Positions 17,906-26,783 are shown, numbered from the stretch's first letter. The stretch is DNA of 64,000 bases from Saccharopolyspora gloriosae (GCF_014203325.1 NZ_JACHIV010000001.1:5209501-5273500); one strand, 5' to 3'. Notes: generated from the sequence alone by a model not told the origin. Translations and numbers: made by a program.

Positions 17906-18508
17906 TCAGCCCGTGCGGGCGGGCAGCGTGGCCGGTTTGAAGGAAGGGCGGGTTTTCTCGTACGTGTCGATCGTCTCGGCGTGGCGCAGGGTCAAACCGA
18001 TGTCGTCGAGCCCTTCCAGCAGCCGCCAACGGGTGTAGTCGTCGATGGCGAACGGCACGGTGAGGTCTTTCGCCTGCACGGTCCGCTCTTGCAGATCGAC
18101 GGTCACCTGGGTGCCGGGCTCGTTCTCCAGCAGCTTCCAGAGCAGTTCCACATCGGACTGGGCGCACTCGGCGGCGAGCAGTCCCTGTTTGCCGGAGTTG
18201 CCGCGGAAGATGTCGGCGAACCGGGAGGAGATGACCACCCGGAAGCCGTAGTCCTTGAGCGCCCACACGGCGTGCTCGCGGGACGATCCGGTGCCGAAGT
18301 CGGGTCCGGCGACCAGCACGCTGCCGTCGCGGAAGGCGTCGTTGTTGAGGATGAAGTTCTCGTCGTTGCGCCACGCGGCGAACAACGCGTCCTCGAACCC
18401 GGTGCGCGCGACCCGCTTGAGGTACACGGCGGGGATGATCTGGTCAGTGTCCACGTTGGACCGCCGCAGCGGAACGCCGACGCCGGTGTGCTGGGTGAAC
18501 GGTTCCAT
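17906..18508 (-). CDS. leuD: 3-isopropylmalate dehydratase small subunit
   Basis: Small swivel-domain subunit of isopropylmalate isomerase, the second step of leucine synthesis. The 200-residue protein starts [20 protein letters not shown] and shows [34 protein letters not shown] (substrate loop) and [18 protein letters not shown]. The ATG at 18508 has GAAAGGAGC upstream. It follows leuC after a 25-nt gap, so the two subunits are made from one transcript. Confidence 0.96.
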   Translation of the reverse strand: MEPFTQHTGVGVPLRRSNVDTDQIIPAVYLKRVARTGFEDALFAAWRNDENFILNNDAFRDGSVLVAGPDFGTGSSREHAVWALKDYGFRVVISSRFADIFRGNSGKQGLLAAECAQSDVELLWKLLENEPGTQVTVDLQERTVQAKDLTVPFAIDDYTRWRLLEGLDDIGLTLRHAETIDTYEKTRPSFKPATLPARTG

Positions 18509-18533
18509 CGTTGCTCCTTTCGGGTCGGGCGGA

Positions 18534-19937
18534 TCAGTCGAGGTCGTCGGGCGAGGACAAGGTGCCGCGCACCGCGGTGGCGGCGGCCACCAGCGGGGAG
18601 ACCAGGTGGGTGCGGCCGCCTTTGCCCTGCCGTCCCTCGAAGTTCCGGTTCGAGGTCGACGCGCTGCGCTCACCGGGGGCGAGCTGGTCGGGGTTCATCC
18701 CGAGGCACATGGAGCAGCCCGCCGAACGCCATTCGGCGCCCGCGGCGGTGAAAACCTCGTTGAGCCCTTCGGACTCGGCCTGCAGCCGGACCTTCATCGA
18801 GCCGGGCACCACCAGCATCCGCACGTCCTGGGCCACCTTGCGCCCGCCCAGGACGGCCGCTGCGGCCCGCAGGTCCTCGATGCGGCCGTTGGTGCACGAA
18901 CCGAGGAAGACGGTGTCCACGGCGACCTCGCGCAGCGGCGTGCCGCCTTCCAGGCCCATGTAGTCGAGCGCCTTTTCCACGGCGTAGCGCTCGGAGTCGT
19001 CGCCGATGGTCGCCGGGTCGGGGATGCGCTCCCCCAGCGGCAGGCCCTGCCCGGGGTTGGTGCCCCAGGTGACGAACGGGGTCAGCGAGTCGGCGTCGAG
19101 GGTGATCTCGGCGTCGAATTCGGCGTCCTCGTCGGTGCGCAGCGTCTTCCAGTACTCGACGGCGGCGTCCCAGTCCTCGCCTTCCGGCGCGTGCGGGCGG
19201 CCCTTGAGGTACTCGAAGGTCGTCTCGTCGGGGGCGATCATGCCGGCGCGGGCGCCTGCTTCGATCGACATGTTGCAGACCGTCATGCGGGATTCCATGG
19301 ACAGCTGCCGGATCGCCTCGCCCCGGTACTCCAGGACGTAGCCCTGCCCGCCGCCGGTCCCGATCCGGGCGATGACGGCGAGGATGATGTCCTTGCTCGT
19401 CACGCCGGGCCGCAACGTGCCTTCGACGTTGATGGCCATGGTCTTGAAGGGGCGCAGCGGCAGCGTCTGGGTGGCCAGCACGTGCTCCACTTCGGAGGTG
19501 CCGATGCCGAACGCGAGCGCGCCGAACGCGCCGTGGGTGGAGGTGTGGCTGTCGCCGCACACCACCGTGGTGCCGGGCTGGGTGAGCCCCAGCTGCGGCC
19601 CCACCACGTGCACGATGCCCTGCTCGGCGTCGCCCATCGGGTGCAGGCGGATGCCGAATTCCTCGCAGTTGCGCCGCAAGGTGTCCACCTGGGTGCGCGA
19701 CACCGGGTCGGCGATCGGCAGGTCGATGCCGGTGGTGGGCACGTTGTGGTCCTCGGTGGCGATCGTGAGGTCGGGGCGGCGGACCGGCCGGTCCGCCAGC
19801 CGCAGCCCTTCGAACGCCTGCGGGCTGGTGACTTCGTGCACGAGGTGGAGGTCGATGTAGAGCAGGTCCGGCTCATGACCTTCGCCTCGGCGCACGATGT
19901 GGCCGCTCCAGACCTTCTCCGCGAGCGTGTTGCCCAT
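18534..19937 (-). CDS. leuC: 3-isopropylmalate dehydratase large subunit
   Basis: Iron-sulfur large subunit of isopropylmalate isomerase, 467 residues. It starts [15 protein letters not shown] and has the cluster-binding cysteines in [14 protein letters not shown] and [13 protein letters not shown], plus [20 protein letters not shown]. The ATG at 19937 follows a GGGGAGGAGC site. The gene is divergent from the IclR-type regulator, and the 96-bp gap holds a strong palindrome. In Streptomyces and Corynebacterium the equivalent IclR protein (NdgR/LtbR) controls leuCD. Confidence 0.97.
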   Translation of the reverse strand: MGNTLAEKVWSGHIVRRGEGHEPDLLYIDLHLVHEVTSPQAFEGLRLADRPVRRPDLTIATEDHNVPTTGIDLPIADPVSRTQVDTLRRNCEEFGIRLHPMGDAEQGIVHVVGPQLGLTQPGTTVVCGDSHTSTHGAFGALAFGIGTSEVEHVLATQTLPLRPFKTMAINVEGTLRPGVTSKDIILAVIARIGTGGGQGYVLEYRGEAIRQLSMESRMTVCNMSIEAGARAGMIAPDETTFEYLKGRPHAPEGEDWDAAVEYWKTLRTDEDAEFDAEITLDADSLTPFVTWGTNPGQGLPLGERIPDPATIGDDSERYAVEKALDYMGLEGGTPLREVAVDTVFLGSCTNGRIEDLRAAAAVLGGRKVAQDVRMLVVPGSMKVRLQAESEGLNEVFTAAGAEWRSAGCSMCLGMNPDQLAPGERSASTSNRNFEGRQGKGGRTHLVSPLVAAATAVRGTLSSPDDLD

Positions 19938-20000
19938 CGCTCCTCCCCATCGAGATGTGGTGGTCGCACCCCGGTTCCGGGGCACTGTCCCAAAGAGTGG

Positions 20001-20021
20001 ACTTCTCAGATATCGAGAAGT
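20001..20021. promoter_or_regulatory. Palindromic operator between leuC and the IclR regulator
   Basis: Perfect 7-base arms ACTTCTC and GAGAAGT flank a 7-nt AT-rich centre (AGATATC). It lies 64 bp before the leuC start and 12 bp before the regulator start, a position suited to control of both. Binding by the adjacent IclR protein is inferred. Confidence 0.65.
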
Positions 20022-20033
20022 TAGTATCGGTAC

Positions 20034-20735
20034 GTGGGACAGCATAGCGGCATCGGAGTGTTGGACAAGGCAGTGGCCGTGTTGCAGGCCGTAGCGGGCG
20101 AACCGTGCGGCCTGACGGAGTTGTGCGGGCGCACGGGCCTGCCCAGGGCGACGGCGCACCGGCTCGCGGTGGGCCTGGAGGTGCACCGCTTGCTGCGCCG
20201 CGGCTCGGACGGGCGGTGGCGCCCCGGTGCCGCGCTGGCGGAACTGGCGGGCGGCGCGGTGGACCCCCTGCTGGAGGCGGCGTCGACGGTGCTGCCCAAA
20301 TTGCGGGACATCACGGGCGAAAGCGTGCAGCTCTACCGCCGGGACGGCATGCAGCGCCTGTGCATCGCCTCCGCGGAACCCCCCAGCGGCCTGCGCGACA
20401 CGGTCCCCGTCGGTTCCACCCTCCCGATGGTCGCGGGCTCCGGGGCGAAGGTCCTGGCGGCCTGGGCTGATCCCGCGACGCAGCGAGCGGTCCTGGCCGA
20501 AGCCGTCTTCGGCGAACGCACCCTCCTGGAGGTCAGGCGGCGCGGCTGGGCCCAGAGCGTCGCAGAACGCGAATCGGGCGTGGCGAGCGTCTCCGCCCCC
20601 GTCCGCGACTCCCAGGGCGGCGTAGTGGCCGCCATCTCCGTCTCAGGCCCCATAGACCGAATGGGCCGCCGCCCAGGAGCCCGCTGGGCAGCGGACCTAC
20701 TAGCAGCAACAGAAGGCCTCCAAAACCGCCTCTGA
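20034..20735 (+). CDS. ndgR: IclR-family regulator of leuCD (NdgR/LtbR type)
   Basis: A 233-residue IclR-type regulator. Residues 5-65 form the winged helix ([13 protein letters not shown] then [19 protein letters not shown]). Residues 75-230 form the effector domain, with [20 protein letters not shown] and [15 protein letters not shown]. Homologues next to leuCD (NdgR in Streptomyces, LtbR in Corynebacterium, Rv2989 in M. tuberculosis) control leucine and other amino acid genes. The GTG start at 20034 lies only 12 nt past the operator, so the message may be leaderless or autoregulated. Repeat element R4 follows the stop. Confidence 0.9.
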   Translation: MGQHSGIGVLDKAVAVLQAVAGEPCGLTELCGRTGLPRATAHRLAVGLEVHRLLRRGSDGRWRPGAALAELAGGAVDPLLEAASTVLPKLRDITGESVQLYRRDGMQRLCIASAEPPSGLRDTVPVGSTLPMVAGSGAKVLAAWADPATQRAVLAEAVFGERTLLEVRRRGWAQSVAERESGVASVSAPVRDSQGGVVAAISVSGPIDRMGRRPGARWAADLLAATEGLQNRL

Positions 20736-20749
20736 AAGCTTGTCGGGGT

Positions 20750-20937
20750 CCGGTTGCTCTGGTGTCCGGGTGGCGGAACCTCAGCGTTCTTCTCGCTGCC
20801 GGATCTTTTTCCCGAGTGGCTCCGCCACGAGGGAAAAAGCCGTCCTCGCGAGAAGAACGCTGAGAACCCGCGGCGGTGCCGGTGGACATGGTGGTCACCG
20901 CTCAGCGGCTCCGCCGCTGACAAGACACGGACAGACC
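20750..20937 (+). repeat. Palindromic 3'-end element, copy R4 (type A tail)
   Basis: Palindrome at 20780-20864, starting 45 nt after the regulator stop. Outer arms CGTTCTTCTC/GAGAAGAACG pair perfectly. The inner T5C3/G3A5 stem and GTGGC-TCC-GCCAC tip are intact, and CTGCCGGATC replaces CTGCGGGATC. The tail carries CTCAGCGGCTCCGCCGCTGA, a self-complementary type A hairpin. Confidence 0.88.
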
Positions 20938-20994
20938 AAGGCCGAGACCAATGCCAAGGCCGGTAAGGCGCACGAACCACAAACCTCGAACACG

Positions 20995-21032
20995 ATTAGG
21001 GCCCCGCTTCCCAAAGGAAACAGGGCCCTAAT
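20995..21032 (-). terminator. Stem-loop terminator after the distal tRNA-Glu
   Basis: Ten-base perfect arms ATTAGGGCCC and GGGCCCTAAT with an 18-nt loop, 5 nt beyond the 3' end of the tRNA gene at 21038. No long U-tract follows. Confidence 0.65.
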
Positions 21033-21037
21033 CTTTG

Positions 21038-21110
21038 TAGTCCCGACGGGATTCGAACCCGCGCCGCCGGCGTGAGAGGCCGGTGTCCTAGGCCGCTAGA
21101 CGACGGGACC
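21038..21110 (-). tRNA. tRNA-Glu (anticodon CTC), copy 1
   Basis: A 73-nt tRNA read on the minus strand with a full cloverleaf: acceptor starting GGTCCCG, anticodon loop CTCTCAC giving anticodon CTC (reads GAG), and T-arm GGTTCGAATCC. Position 1 pairs as G-U with position 72. It differs from copy 2 only at the 3-70 base pair (T-A here, C-G there). Its own promoter should lie in the G/T-rich (minus-strand) spacer upstream, since a terminator separates it from copy 2. Confidence 0.97.
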
Positions 21111-21470
21111 GCGCTACGACACAAAGCCTACACACCCCACCCACAACCCCCACACCCACCCCAAGAAACCCACTCCCCCACCAACACCAAGAACAAGAAC
21201 AAGACCAAGACCAAGACCAAGAAGACACCAAACCCAAACCCCAAGGCCCAAGTCCCAAGGCCCAAACCCCCAGACCTGAGCCCCCACCCAAAGCACCAAA
21301 CCCACTCAACCCCACCACCACGCAAAGCGCGAAGCGCGAGCCCCCTCCCGGCAAGCGCGAAGCGCGAGCCCCCAGCCCACCCACAAAACCGCCGGCAAAC
21401 CCACACCCAGCACCACCGCACCGTGGGGGCCCGGGGGGTCACCCCCCGGAAAGCGAGGAAAAACGGAAAA
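21111..21470. other. A/C-biased low-complexity spacer between tRNA-Glu genes
   Basis: About 310 bp in which the plus strand is nearly free of T and poor in G, including tandem AAGAAC/AAGACC units and a duplicated AAGCGCGAAGCGCGAGCCCC segment. No protein-like frame is present. The promoter for the distal tRNA-Glu should be inside it. A second G/C palindrome (GGGGGGT-CACCCCCC) lies near 21433-21449. Confidence 0.7.
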
Positions 21471-21495
21471 GCGCCCACCCCAAAGGGGTGGGCGC
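21471..21495 (-). terminator. Rho-independent terminator after tRNA-Glu copy 2
   Basis: Perfect 11-base arms GCGCCCACCCC/GGGGTGGGCGC around a 3-nt loop. On the minus strand it is followed by TTTTCCGTTTTTCC. It lies 14 nt beyond the tRNA 3' end and closes the tRNA-Gln/tRNA-Glu unit. Confidence 0.9.
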
Positions 21496-21509
21496 TGAAC
21501 ACACTTCTG

Positions 21510-21582
21510 TAGCCCCGACGGGATTCGAACCCGCGCCGCCGGCGTGAGAGGCCGGTGTCCTAGGCCGCTAGACGACGGGGCC
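21510..21582 (-). tRNA. tRNA-Glu (anticodon CTC), copy 2
   Basis: A 73-nt tRNA on the minus strand with the same body as copy 1 and anticodon CTC. The acceptor begins GGCCCCG, pairing with CGGGGCT, so the single difference from copy 1 is a compensated base pair. It lies 31 nt after tRNA-Gln, suggesting a shared precursor. Confidence 0.97.
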
Positions 21583-21613
21583 CTAGAACGAACGATCATT
21601 GCTGATCGTTCCG

Positions 21614-21685
21614 CTGGGGTACCAGGACTCGAACCTAGACTAACTGAACCAGAATCAGTCGTGCTGCCGATTACACCATACCCCA
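21614..21685 (-). tRNA. tRNA-Gln (anticodon CTG)
   Basis: A 72-nt tRNA on the minus strand: acceptor TGGGGTA with U1-A72 and discriminator G, anticodon loop TTCTGGT giving CTG (reads CAG), and T-arm GGTTCGAGTCC. The weak U1-A72 pair and G73 are known identity elements for bacterial glutamine tRNA. It is the first gene of the tRNA-Gln/tRNA-Glu unit. In this organism Gln-tRNA is probably made by GatCAB from Glu-tRNA(Gln), and those genes are also in the window. Confidence 0.97.
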
Positions 21686-21765
21686 TCGGCTTCGGCTTTC
21701 AGCGATCCTCTTCCGGGCTTCTGGAGGAAGTCCGACTCGGTGTCGCTGTCTGCCTGCTGATGAAA

Positions 21766-21800
21766 ATAGTAGAGCATGGCCCGCGAGGCCGTGACAGCAC
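21766..21800 (-). promoter_or_regulatory. Possible promoter of the tRNA-Gln/Glu unit
   Basis: On the minus strand a TACTAT -10-like hexamer (21766-21771) sits about 80 nt upstream of tRNA-Gln, with a weak TGTCAC -35-like sequence about 19 nt further up. The call rests on resemblance only. Confidence 0.3.
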
Positions 21801-21887
21801 CCCCCTCTTTTGCCGATTTCCCTGGTGGGGGCGGGTTTCGGGAGTGCTGTCGCGGATGGACGCCGCCGGTTCGCGGGCCGGGCTCGA

Positions 21888-22691
21888 TCAGCGGGTCAGC
21901 GCGCCGATGCGCGTGGTCTCGCGCGGTGCCGGATCACCGGGGGCGTGCTGGGCGGGGATCTCGGGGGCGAACGGCAGGTCGCAGACGAGGAGCTCGGGGA
22001 GCTCGGCGAGGCTGGTGATCATCGAAACGCCGTCGGGCGGCGCATGTTCTGTCCCGCTGCGGTTGAGCCAGACGCCGTGCAGGCCCGCGTCGGCGGCGCC
22101 GAGGGCGTCGGTGTCGAGCCGGTCGCCGACGTGCACGACTTCGTGCGGGGCCGCGTCGAGGGATTCGCAGGCGGCGTGGAAGATCCGCGGATCCGGTTTG
22201 GCGACGCCGAGTTCACCGGAGATGAGCATGCTGTCGAAGGCGCCGGCCAGTCCGGTGTGGCTGATCTTCTTGCGCTGGTAGGCGCTGGGCGCGTTGGTGA
22301 TGACGGCCAGTTGCAGGCCGCTGGCGCGCATCCATTCGAGGCAGGGCAGGGCGTCGTCGAACAGCCGCCAGGCGGCTTGCATGGCGGCCATCCGGTAGTC
22401 CTCGCGGGCGGCGGCTTCGGCGTCGCTGATCTGCTCGCCGAAGGCGGCGAAGAAGGCGCGGGTCCGTTCGACGCACATGGTGGCGAAGTCGACTTCACCG
22501 GCCACGTACCGCTCGTAGTGGTCTTCGGTGGTGTGGCGCCACACGGGCCAGGCGGCGTCGTTGCCGATGAGGGCGCGCAGGCCGAGGCGGGAGGAGGCGG
22601 CGTTGTCGAGCAGGGTGTCGTCGATGTCCAGGCACACGGCTTTGATGCGGCCGGGTTCAGGCGTGGTCGGGGGGTGCGGCGCGGATGTCAC
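21888..22691 (-). CDS. HAD-superfamily hydrolase
   Basis: A 267-residue haloacid dehalogenase-type phosphatase. All four motifs are present: I, VCLDIDDTLLDN at residues 19-30 (nucleophile and acid/base aspartates); II, AVITNAPS; III, the lysine in GVAKPDPRIF; and IV, VVHVGDRLDTD. An alpha-helical cap lies between motifs I and II, as in phosphoglycolate phosphatase and YjjG-like nucleotidases. The substrate is unknown. The gene is alone on its strand between the tRNA unit and gltX. Confidence 0.85.
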   Translation of the reverse strand: MTSAPHPPTTPEPGRIKAVCLDIDDTLLDNAASSRLGLRALIGNDAAWPVWRHTTEDHYERYVAGEVDFATMCVERTRAFFAAFGEQISDAEAAAREDYRMAAMQAAWRLFDDALPCLEWMRASGLQLAVITNAPSAYQRKKISHTGLAGAFDSMLISGELGVAKPDPRIFHAACESLDAAPHEVVHVGDRLDTDALGAADAGLHGVWLNRSGTEHAPPDGVSMITSLAELPELLVCDLPFAPEIPAQHAPGDPAPRETTRIGALTR

Positions 22692-22780
22692 CCCGAGAGG
22701 CTAGGGGTTCACCGGCGGTGTCCGCCTCGTCCAAGACGGTGACAGTCGTTGGCCTGACACGGTTTAGTCGAAGTACCAGT

Positions 22781-22813
22781 ACCGGGTGACGTCCACTGGG
22801 GACATCACCCGGT
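22781..22813 (-). terminator. Stem-loop terminator after gltX
   Basis: Arms ACCGGGTGACGTCC and GGGACATCACCCGGT (two mismatches) around ACTG, 21 nt past the gltX stop on the minus strand. Confidence 0.65.
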
Positions 22814-22833
22814 CGCTGGAATCGTGCTGCTGA

Positions 22834-24327
22834 TCAGACCAGCGCGCGGCGGAGCCGGTTCAGCGAGACCTCGCGGCCGAGCAGTTCCATGGATTCGTAC
22901 AGCGGCGGCGAAACGGTGCGGCCGGTGACGGCGACCCGCACGGGTGCGAAGGCCTTGCGCGGTTTGATGCCGAGTCCGTCCACGACGGACTCCCTCAGCG
23001 CCGTCTCGATGGCTTCGGTGGTCCATTCGGGAAGCGCGTCGAGCGCCCCGATGGCGGCGTCGAGCACGGGCCGGGCGTCGTCGCCGAGGGCCTTGGCCGC
23101 GGAGGCCTCTTCGGGCTCGAAGTTCTCGCCCGCGAACAGGAATCGCATCATGCCGACGGCGTCGGAGAGCACGATGAGCCGTTCCTGCACGAGCGGCGCG
23201 GCGGCCCGCACCGTTTCGAGCTGCTGCTCGGTCGGTTCGGCGTCGAGCACTCCGCCGTCGACGAGGTAGGGCACGACGCGCTGCACGAAGTCGTCCGGGG
23301 CGAGCGCCCGCAGGTGCGCGGAGTTGATCGCGTCGGCCTTCTTCTGGTCGAACCGGGCGGGGTTGCCGCTGACCCGGCTGATGTCGAAGGCCTCGACCAT
23401 CTCGTCGAGGTTGAACACGTCGCGGTCGTCGGCGATGGACCAGCCGAGCAGCGCGAGGTAGTTGAGCAGTCCCTCGGGCAGGAATCCGCGGTCGCGGTGG
23501 TGGAACAGGTTCGACGCGGGGTCGCGCTTGGAGAGCTTCTTGTTGCCTTCGCCCATGACGAACGGCAGGTGCCCGAACTCGGGGACGAAGTCGGTGACGC
23601 CGATGCGCTGCAGCGCTTCGTAGAGCGCGATCTGGCGCGGTGTCGACGACAGCAGGTCTTCGCCGCGCAGCACGTGCGTGATGCGCATGAGCGCGTCGTC
23701 GACGGGGTTGGTGAGCGTGTAGAGCGCGTCGCCGCTGCCGCGGACCAGCACCGGGTCGGGCACCGTGCCCGCGCGGAAGGTGATCTCGCCGCGGACGAGG
23801 TCGGTGAAGGTGATGTCGTGGTCCGGCATCCGCAGCCGCAGCACCGGGGTGCGGCCTTCGGCGCGGTGGGCGGTCTTCTGCTCGTCGGTGAGGTCGCGGT
23901 CGAAGTTGTCGTAGCCGAGCTTGGGGTCGCGGCCCGCGGCCTTGTGCCGGGCTTCGACCTCTTCCGGCGAGGAGAACGCCTCGTAGAGCTCACCGGCGTC
24001 GAGCAGGCGCCGCGCGATGTCCGCGTAGACGTCCTTGCGCTCGCTCTGCCGGTACGGCCCGTAGGGGCCGCCGACTTCGGGACCTTCGTCCCAGTCGAGT
24101 CCCAGCCAGCGCAGCGCGTCGAGCAGCGCGTCGTAGGACTCCTGGCTGTCCCGGCTGGCGTCGGTGTCCTCGATGCGGAACACCAAGGTGCCTTCGTGGT
24201 GCCGGGCGAAGGCCCAGTTGAACAGGGCGGTGCGGATGAGCCCGACGTGCGGTGTGCCGGTCGGTGACGGGCAGAACCGGGCGCGGACGGTTCCGGGCGC
24301 TGGTGTGGCGAACTCTGGCGTGCTCAT
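22834..24327 (-). CDS. gltX: Glutamyl-tRNA synthetase
   Basis: Charges tRNA-Glu, and in organisms with GatCAB also tRNA-Gln, with glutamate. The 497-residue class I enzyme has the HIGH-like motif [20 protein letters not shown] at residues 18-37, [15 protein letters not shown], and the KMSKS-like motif KLSKRDPAS near 255. The ATG at 24327 gives the family N-terminus. No glutaminyl-tRNA synthetase is seen here and gatCAB is, so it is probably the non-discriminating type. It is divergent from a flavin monooxygenase gene; in M. tuberculosis the FAH gene is its direct upstream neighbour. Confidence 0.97.
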   Translation of the reverse strand: MSTPEFATPAPGTVRARFCPSPTGTPHVGLIRTALFNWAFARHHEGTLVFRIEDTDASRDSQESYDALLDALRWLGLDWDEGPEVGGPYGPYRQSERKDVYADIARRLLDAGELYEAFSSPEEVEARHKAAGRDPKLGYDNFDRDLTDEQKTAHRAEGRTPVLRLRMPDHDITFTDLVRGEITFRAGTVPDPVLVRGSGDALYTLTNPVDDALMRITHVLRGEDLLSSTPRQIALYEALQRIGVTDFVPEFGHLPFVMGEGNKKLSKRDPASNLFHHRDRGFLPEGLLNYLALLGWSIADDRDVFNLDEMVEAFDISRVSGNPARFDQKKADAINSAHLRALAPDDFVQRVVPYLVDGGVLDAEPTEQQLETVRAAAPLVQERLIVLSDAVGMMRFLFAGENFEPEEASAAKALGDDARPVLDAAIGALDALPEWTTEAIETALRESVVDGLGIKPRKAFAPVRVAVTGRTVSPPLYESMELLGREVSLNRLRRALV

Positions 24328-24394
24328 GACCGGTCCACCCTATCCGGCGAGGTTCGGCGCTTGACCAGCGACTCCGGGAGGAGCACCCTGAGAT

Positions 24395-24414
24395 TATTCA
24401 ACGCCCGTTGAATA
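24395..24414. promoter_or_regulatory. Palindromic operator upstream of the flavin monooxygenase
   Basis: A near-perfect palindrome, TATTCAACGCCCGTTGAATA, centred about 58 bp before the monooxygenase start and about 78 bp before the gltX start. The ATTCAACG-type half site is of the kind bound by MarR or TetR repressors. No such repressor gene is adjacent, so the regulator is unknown. Confidence 0.6.
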
Positions 24415-24462
24415 TCAATCTCGGAGTTCACCGGTGTGCGGCGCCGGATAGGAGTGATCGCA

Positions 24463-25698
24463 ATGGAGCGCACGACTTGCTGCATCATCGGCGGCGGCCC
24501 CGCAGGCATGGTCCTGGGTCTGCTGCTGGCCCGCTCCGGAGTGCGGGTCACCGTGCTGGAGAAGCACGGCGACTTCCTCCGCGACTTCCGCGGCGACACC
24601 GTGCACCCGACGACCTTGCAGCTCATGGACGACCTGGGCCTGGCGGAGCGGTTCGCGGAGCTGCCGCAGCGCCGGGTGGACATCGTCCAGCTGCCCGTCG
24701 GCCGGGACGGCGATTTCCTGACCATCGGCGACTTCCGGCTGCTGCCGATCAAGTACCCCTACATCGCGCTGGTCCCGCAGTGGGACCTGCTGGACCTGCT
24801 CGCCGACGAGGCGAAGCAGGAGAGCGACTTCTCCCTCCGGATGCAGACCGAGGTCACCGAGCTGATCCGGGAAGGCGGCCGGGTCAACGGCGTGCGCTAC
24901 CGCGACGCCGACGGCGGCACCGGGGAACTGCGCGCCGACATCACGATCGCCTGCGACGGGCGGGATTCGCTCGCCCGTCGGCTGCCGGAGCTCCGCCTGC
25001 GCGACTTCCCCACCCCGATGGACGTGCGCTGGTTCCGGGTGCCGCGCAAGGAGGACGACCCGGCCGGGCTGATCGGGCTGGTCCGCGACCGCACGTTCAC
25101 CGCGCTGATCGACCGCGGCGACTACTACCAGACGGCGTCGATCATCGAGAAGGATTCCGACGCGGCCGGCAGGTCCCGGCCGATCGAGGAGTTCAACCAG
25201 CGGCTGCGGCACCTCGTGCCGTGGTTCGACGACGGTCGCGAGCTGGTCGACACGTGGGAGGACGTGAAGCTGCTGCACGTCACCCTCGACCGGTTGAACA
25301 AGTGGCACGTGCCCGGCCTGCTGTGCATCGGGGACGCGGCGCACGCGATGTCACCGGTGGGCGGCATCGGCATCAACCTGGCCGTGCAGGACGCGGTGGC
25401 CGCCGCCCGCCACCTCGCGGCTCCGCTGCGGGAAGGCCGGTTGCGCCGCAGGCACGTGGCGGCGATCCAGCGCAGGCGCTGGCCCACGACGCTGCTGATC
25501 CAGGGATTGCAGAAGGTGTTGCACCGCAACGCGGTCGAGCCCGGCCTGCGCGGCGAGATCGACTTCGGGGACCGGACCCGGCTGCCGCGCCCGATTCGGA
25601 TGATCACGCGATTGCCGCTGCTGCGCATGTTCCCGCCCTACATCCTGGCCTACGGCGCACTACGCGAACGGCCTCCGCGTGAGGCTGTGCGGGGGTAG
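24463..25698 (+). CDS. FAD-dependent monooxygenase (group A, UbiH/PHBH type)
   Basis: A 411-residue flavoprotein oxygenase. The FAD Rossmann motif CIIGGGPAGMVLGLLLARSG is at residues 6-25, the DG motif in ACDGRDSLAR near 165, and the GD motif LLCIGDAAHAMSPVGGIGIN near 287. These are the three signatures of aromatic hydroxylases and related NAD(P)H-dependent monooxygenases. Relatives are often drug- or polyketide-modifying enzymes; the substrate is unknown. The ATG at 24463 follows GGAG with 8-nt spacing. It interrupts the gltX-FAH pairing seen in mycobacteria, and its palindromic operator points to inducible expression. Repeat R5 follows. Confidence 0.87.
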   Translation: MERTTCCIIGGGPAGMVLGLLLARSGVRVTVLEKHGDFLRDFRGDTVHPTTLQLMDDLGLAERFAELPQRRVDIVQLPVGRDGDFLTIGDFRLLPIKYPYIALVPQWDLLDLLADEAKQESDFSLRMQTEVTELIREGGRVNGVRYRDADGGTGELRADITIACDGRDSLARRLPELRLRDFPTPMDVRWFRVPRKEDDPAGLIGLVRDRTFTALIDRGDYYQTASIIEKDSDAAGRSRPIEEFNQRLRHLVPWFDDGRELVDTWEDVKLLHVTLDRLNKWHVPGLLCIGDAAHAMSPVGGIGINLAVQDAVAAARHLAAPLREGRLRRRHVAAIQRRRWPTTLLIQGLQKVLHRNAVEPGLRGEIDFGDRTRLPRPIRMITRLPLLRMFPPYILAYGALRERPPREAVRG

Positions 25699-25709
25699 TC
25701 GGGCTCTTC

Positions 25710-26000
25710 TTGCTCTGGTGGGCGGGTAGCGGAACCTCAGTCGCCTTCTCGCTGCGGGATCTTTTTCCCGAGTGGCTCCGCCACGAGGGAAAAAGCCGTC
25801 CTCGCGAGAAGACGACTGAGAACCGGCCGGTGGTCGGCATTGGGACGTGGGCTATTCGCTTCGCGAATACAGGCACGGCCTTCGGCCGCAACGCAAGCCG
25901 GCTTCGCCGCCCAAGGCACGGCCCTTCGGCCGCCAGGCACGGCTTCGCCGCAGGGCAGGCGTGGCTTCGCCCGCCCACTGGACGGCCTTCGGCCGTGGCG
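25710..26000 (+). repeat. Palindromic 3'-end element, copy R5 (type B tail)
   Basis: Palindrome at 25736-25820, starting 38 nt after the monooxygenase stop. Outer arms TCGCCTTCTC/GAGAAGACGA have one C-A mismatch; the inner stem and tip are intact. The tail has a TATTCGC/GCGAATA hairpin and four or five GGCCTTCGGCC/GGCTTCGCC mini-hairpins running up to the end of the FAH gene. Confidence 0.88.
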
Positions 26001-26006
26001 GGGCTG

Positions 26007-26783
26007 CTACTGGACGGGGTTGGTGAGGGTGCCCAGGCCGTCGATGGAGACCGAGACGCTCTGGCCCGACTTCACCGGGCCGACGCCGGCGGGCGTGCCG
26101 GTGAGGATCACGTCGCCGGGCAGCAGTGTCATGATGCGGGACACCCACGACACGAGACCGGCGACGTCGTGCAGCATCAGCGACGTCCGCGACTGCTGCT
26201 TGAGCTCGCCGTCGAGCTCGGTGCGCAGGCCCAGATCCGCCGGGTCGACGGAGGTGTCGATCCACGGGCCCAGCGGGCAGAACGTGTCGTAGCCCTTCGC
26301 CCGCGTCCACTGCCCGTCGGCCTGCTGCTGGTCCCTCGCGGTGACGTCGTTGGCGATCGTGTAGCCCAGGACCACGTCGAGCCCGCGCGCCTCCGGAACG
26401 TCCTTGCAGGGCTGGCCGATGACGGCCGCGAGCTCGCCCTCGTAGTCCACCCGCTCCGAGTTCGGCGGCAGCTTGATCGGCGCGTTCGGGCTCGTCACCG
26501 AAGTGGACGGCTTCATGAAGATGACCGGGTTCGCCGGTGCCTCACCGCCCATCTCCTTCGCGTGGTCCGCGTAGTTCTTGCCGACGCAGACGACCTTGCT
26601 GGGCAGGATCGGCGCGAGCAGCCGGACGTCGGCCATCGGCCACTTGCGCCCGGTGAAGGTGGGGTCGCCGAACGGGTGCTGGTCGATCTCGATGGCCAGC
26701 ACCTTCTCCTGCGGCGCGGACGGATCGGGTTCCAGCGCGACGAACGACACCCCGTCGGAGTGGGCGACTCGGGCCAGGCGCAC
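26007..26783 (-). CDS. Fumarylacetoacetate hydrolase (FAH) family protein
   Basis: A 258-residue member of the FAH family, which cleaves or decarboxylates beta-diketo acids such as fumarylpyruvate, acylpyruvates or homoprotocatechuate products. It shows VVCVGKNYADHAKEMG, VIFMKPSTSVTSP, the metal-binding glutamates in VDYEGELAAVIG, YTIANDVTARDQQ and LTGTPAGVGPVKSG. It matches Rv2993c by position. The specific substrate cannot be read. It lies downstream of cimA on the same strand with a gap of 117 nt, so co-transcription is possible. Confidence 0.9.
   Translation of the reverse strand: MRLARVAHSDGVSFVALEPDPSAPQEKVLAIEIDQHPFGDPTFTGRKWPMADVRLLAPILPSKVVCVGKNYADHAKEMGGEAPANPVIFMKPSTSVTSPNAPIKLPPNSERVDYEGELAAVIGQPCKDVPEARGLDVVLGYTIANDVTARDQQQADGQWTRAKGYDTFCPLGPWIDTSVDPADLGLRTELDGELKQQSRTSLMLHDVAGLVSWVSRIMTLLPGDVILTGTPAGVGPVKSGQSVSVSIDGLGTLTNPVQ

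Noticed and set aside
20750-20880. R4 and its siblings as simple Rho-independent terminators.
   Set aside because: The T-run lies inside the stem rather than after it and no U-tract follows the hairpin. Termination may still occur, but the canonical label is not supported.
21072-21512. Frames in the tRNA spacer rich in Pro/Lys/Thr.
   Set aside because: The translation merely reflects the A/C-biased low-complexity DNA, and it overlaps tRNA genes.
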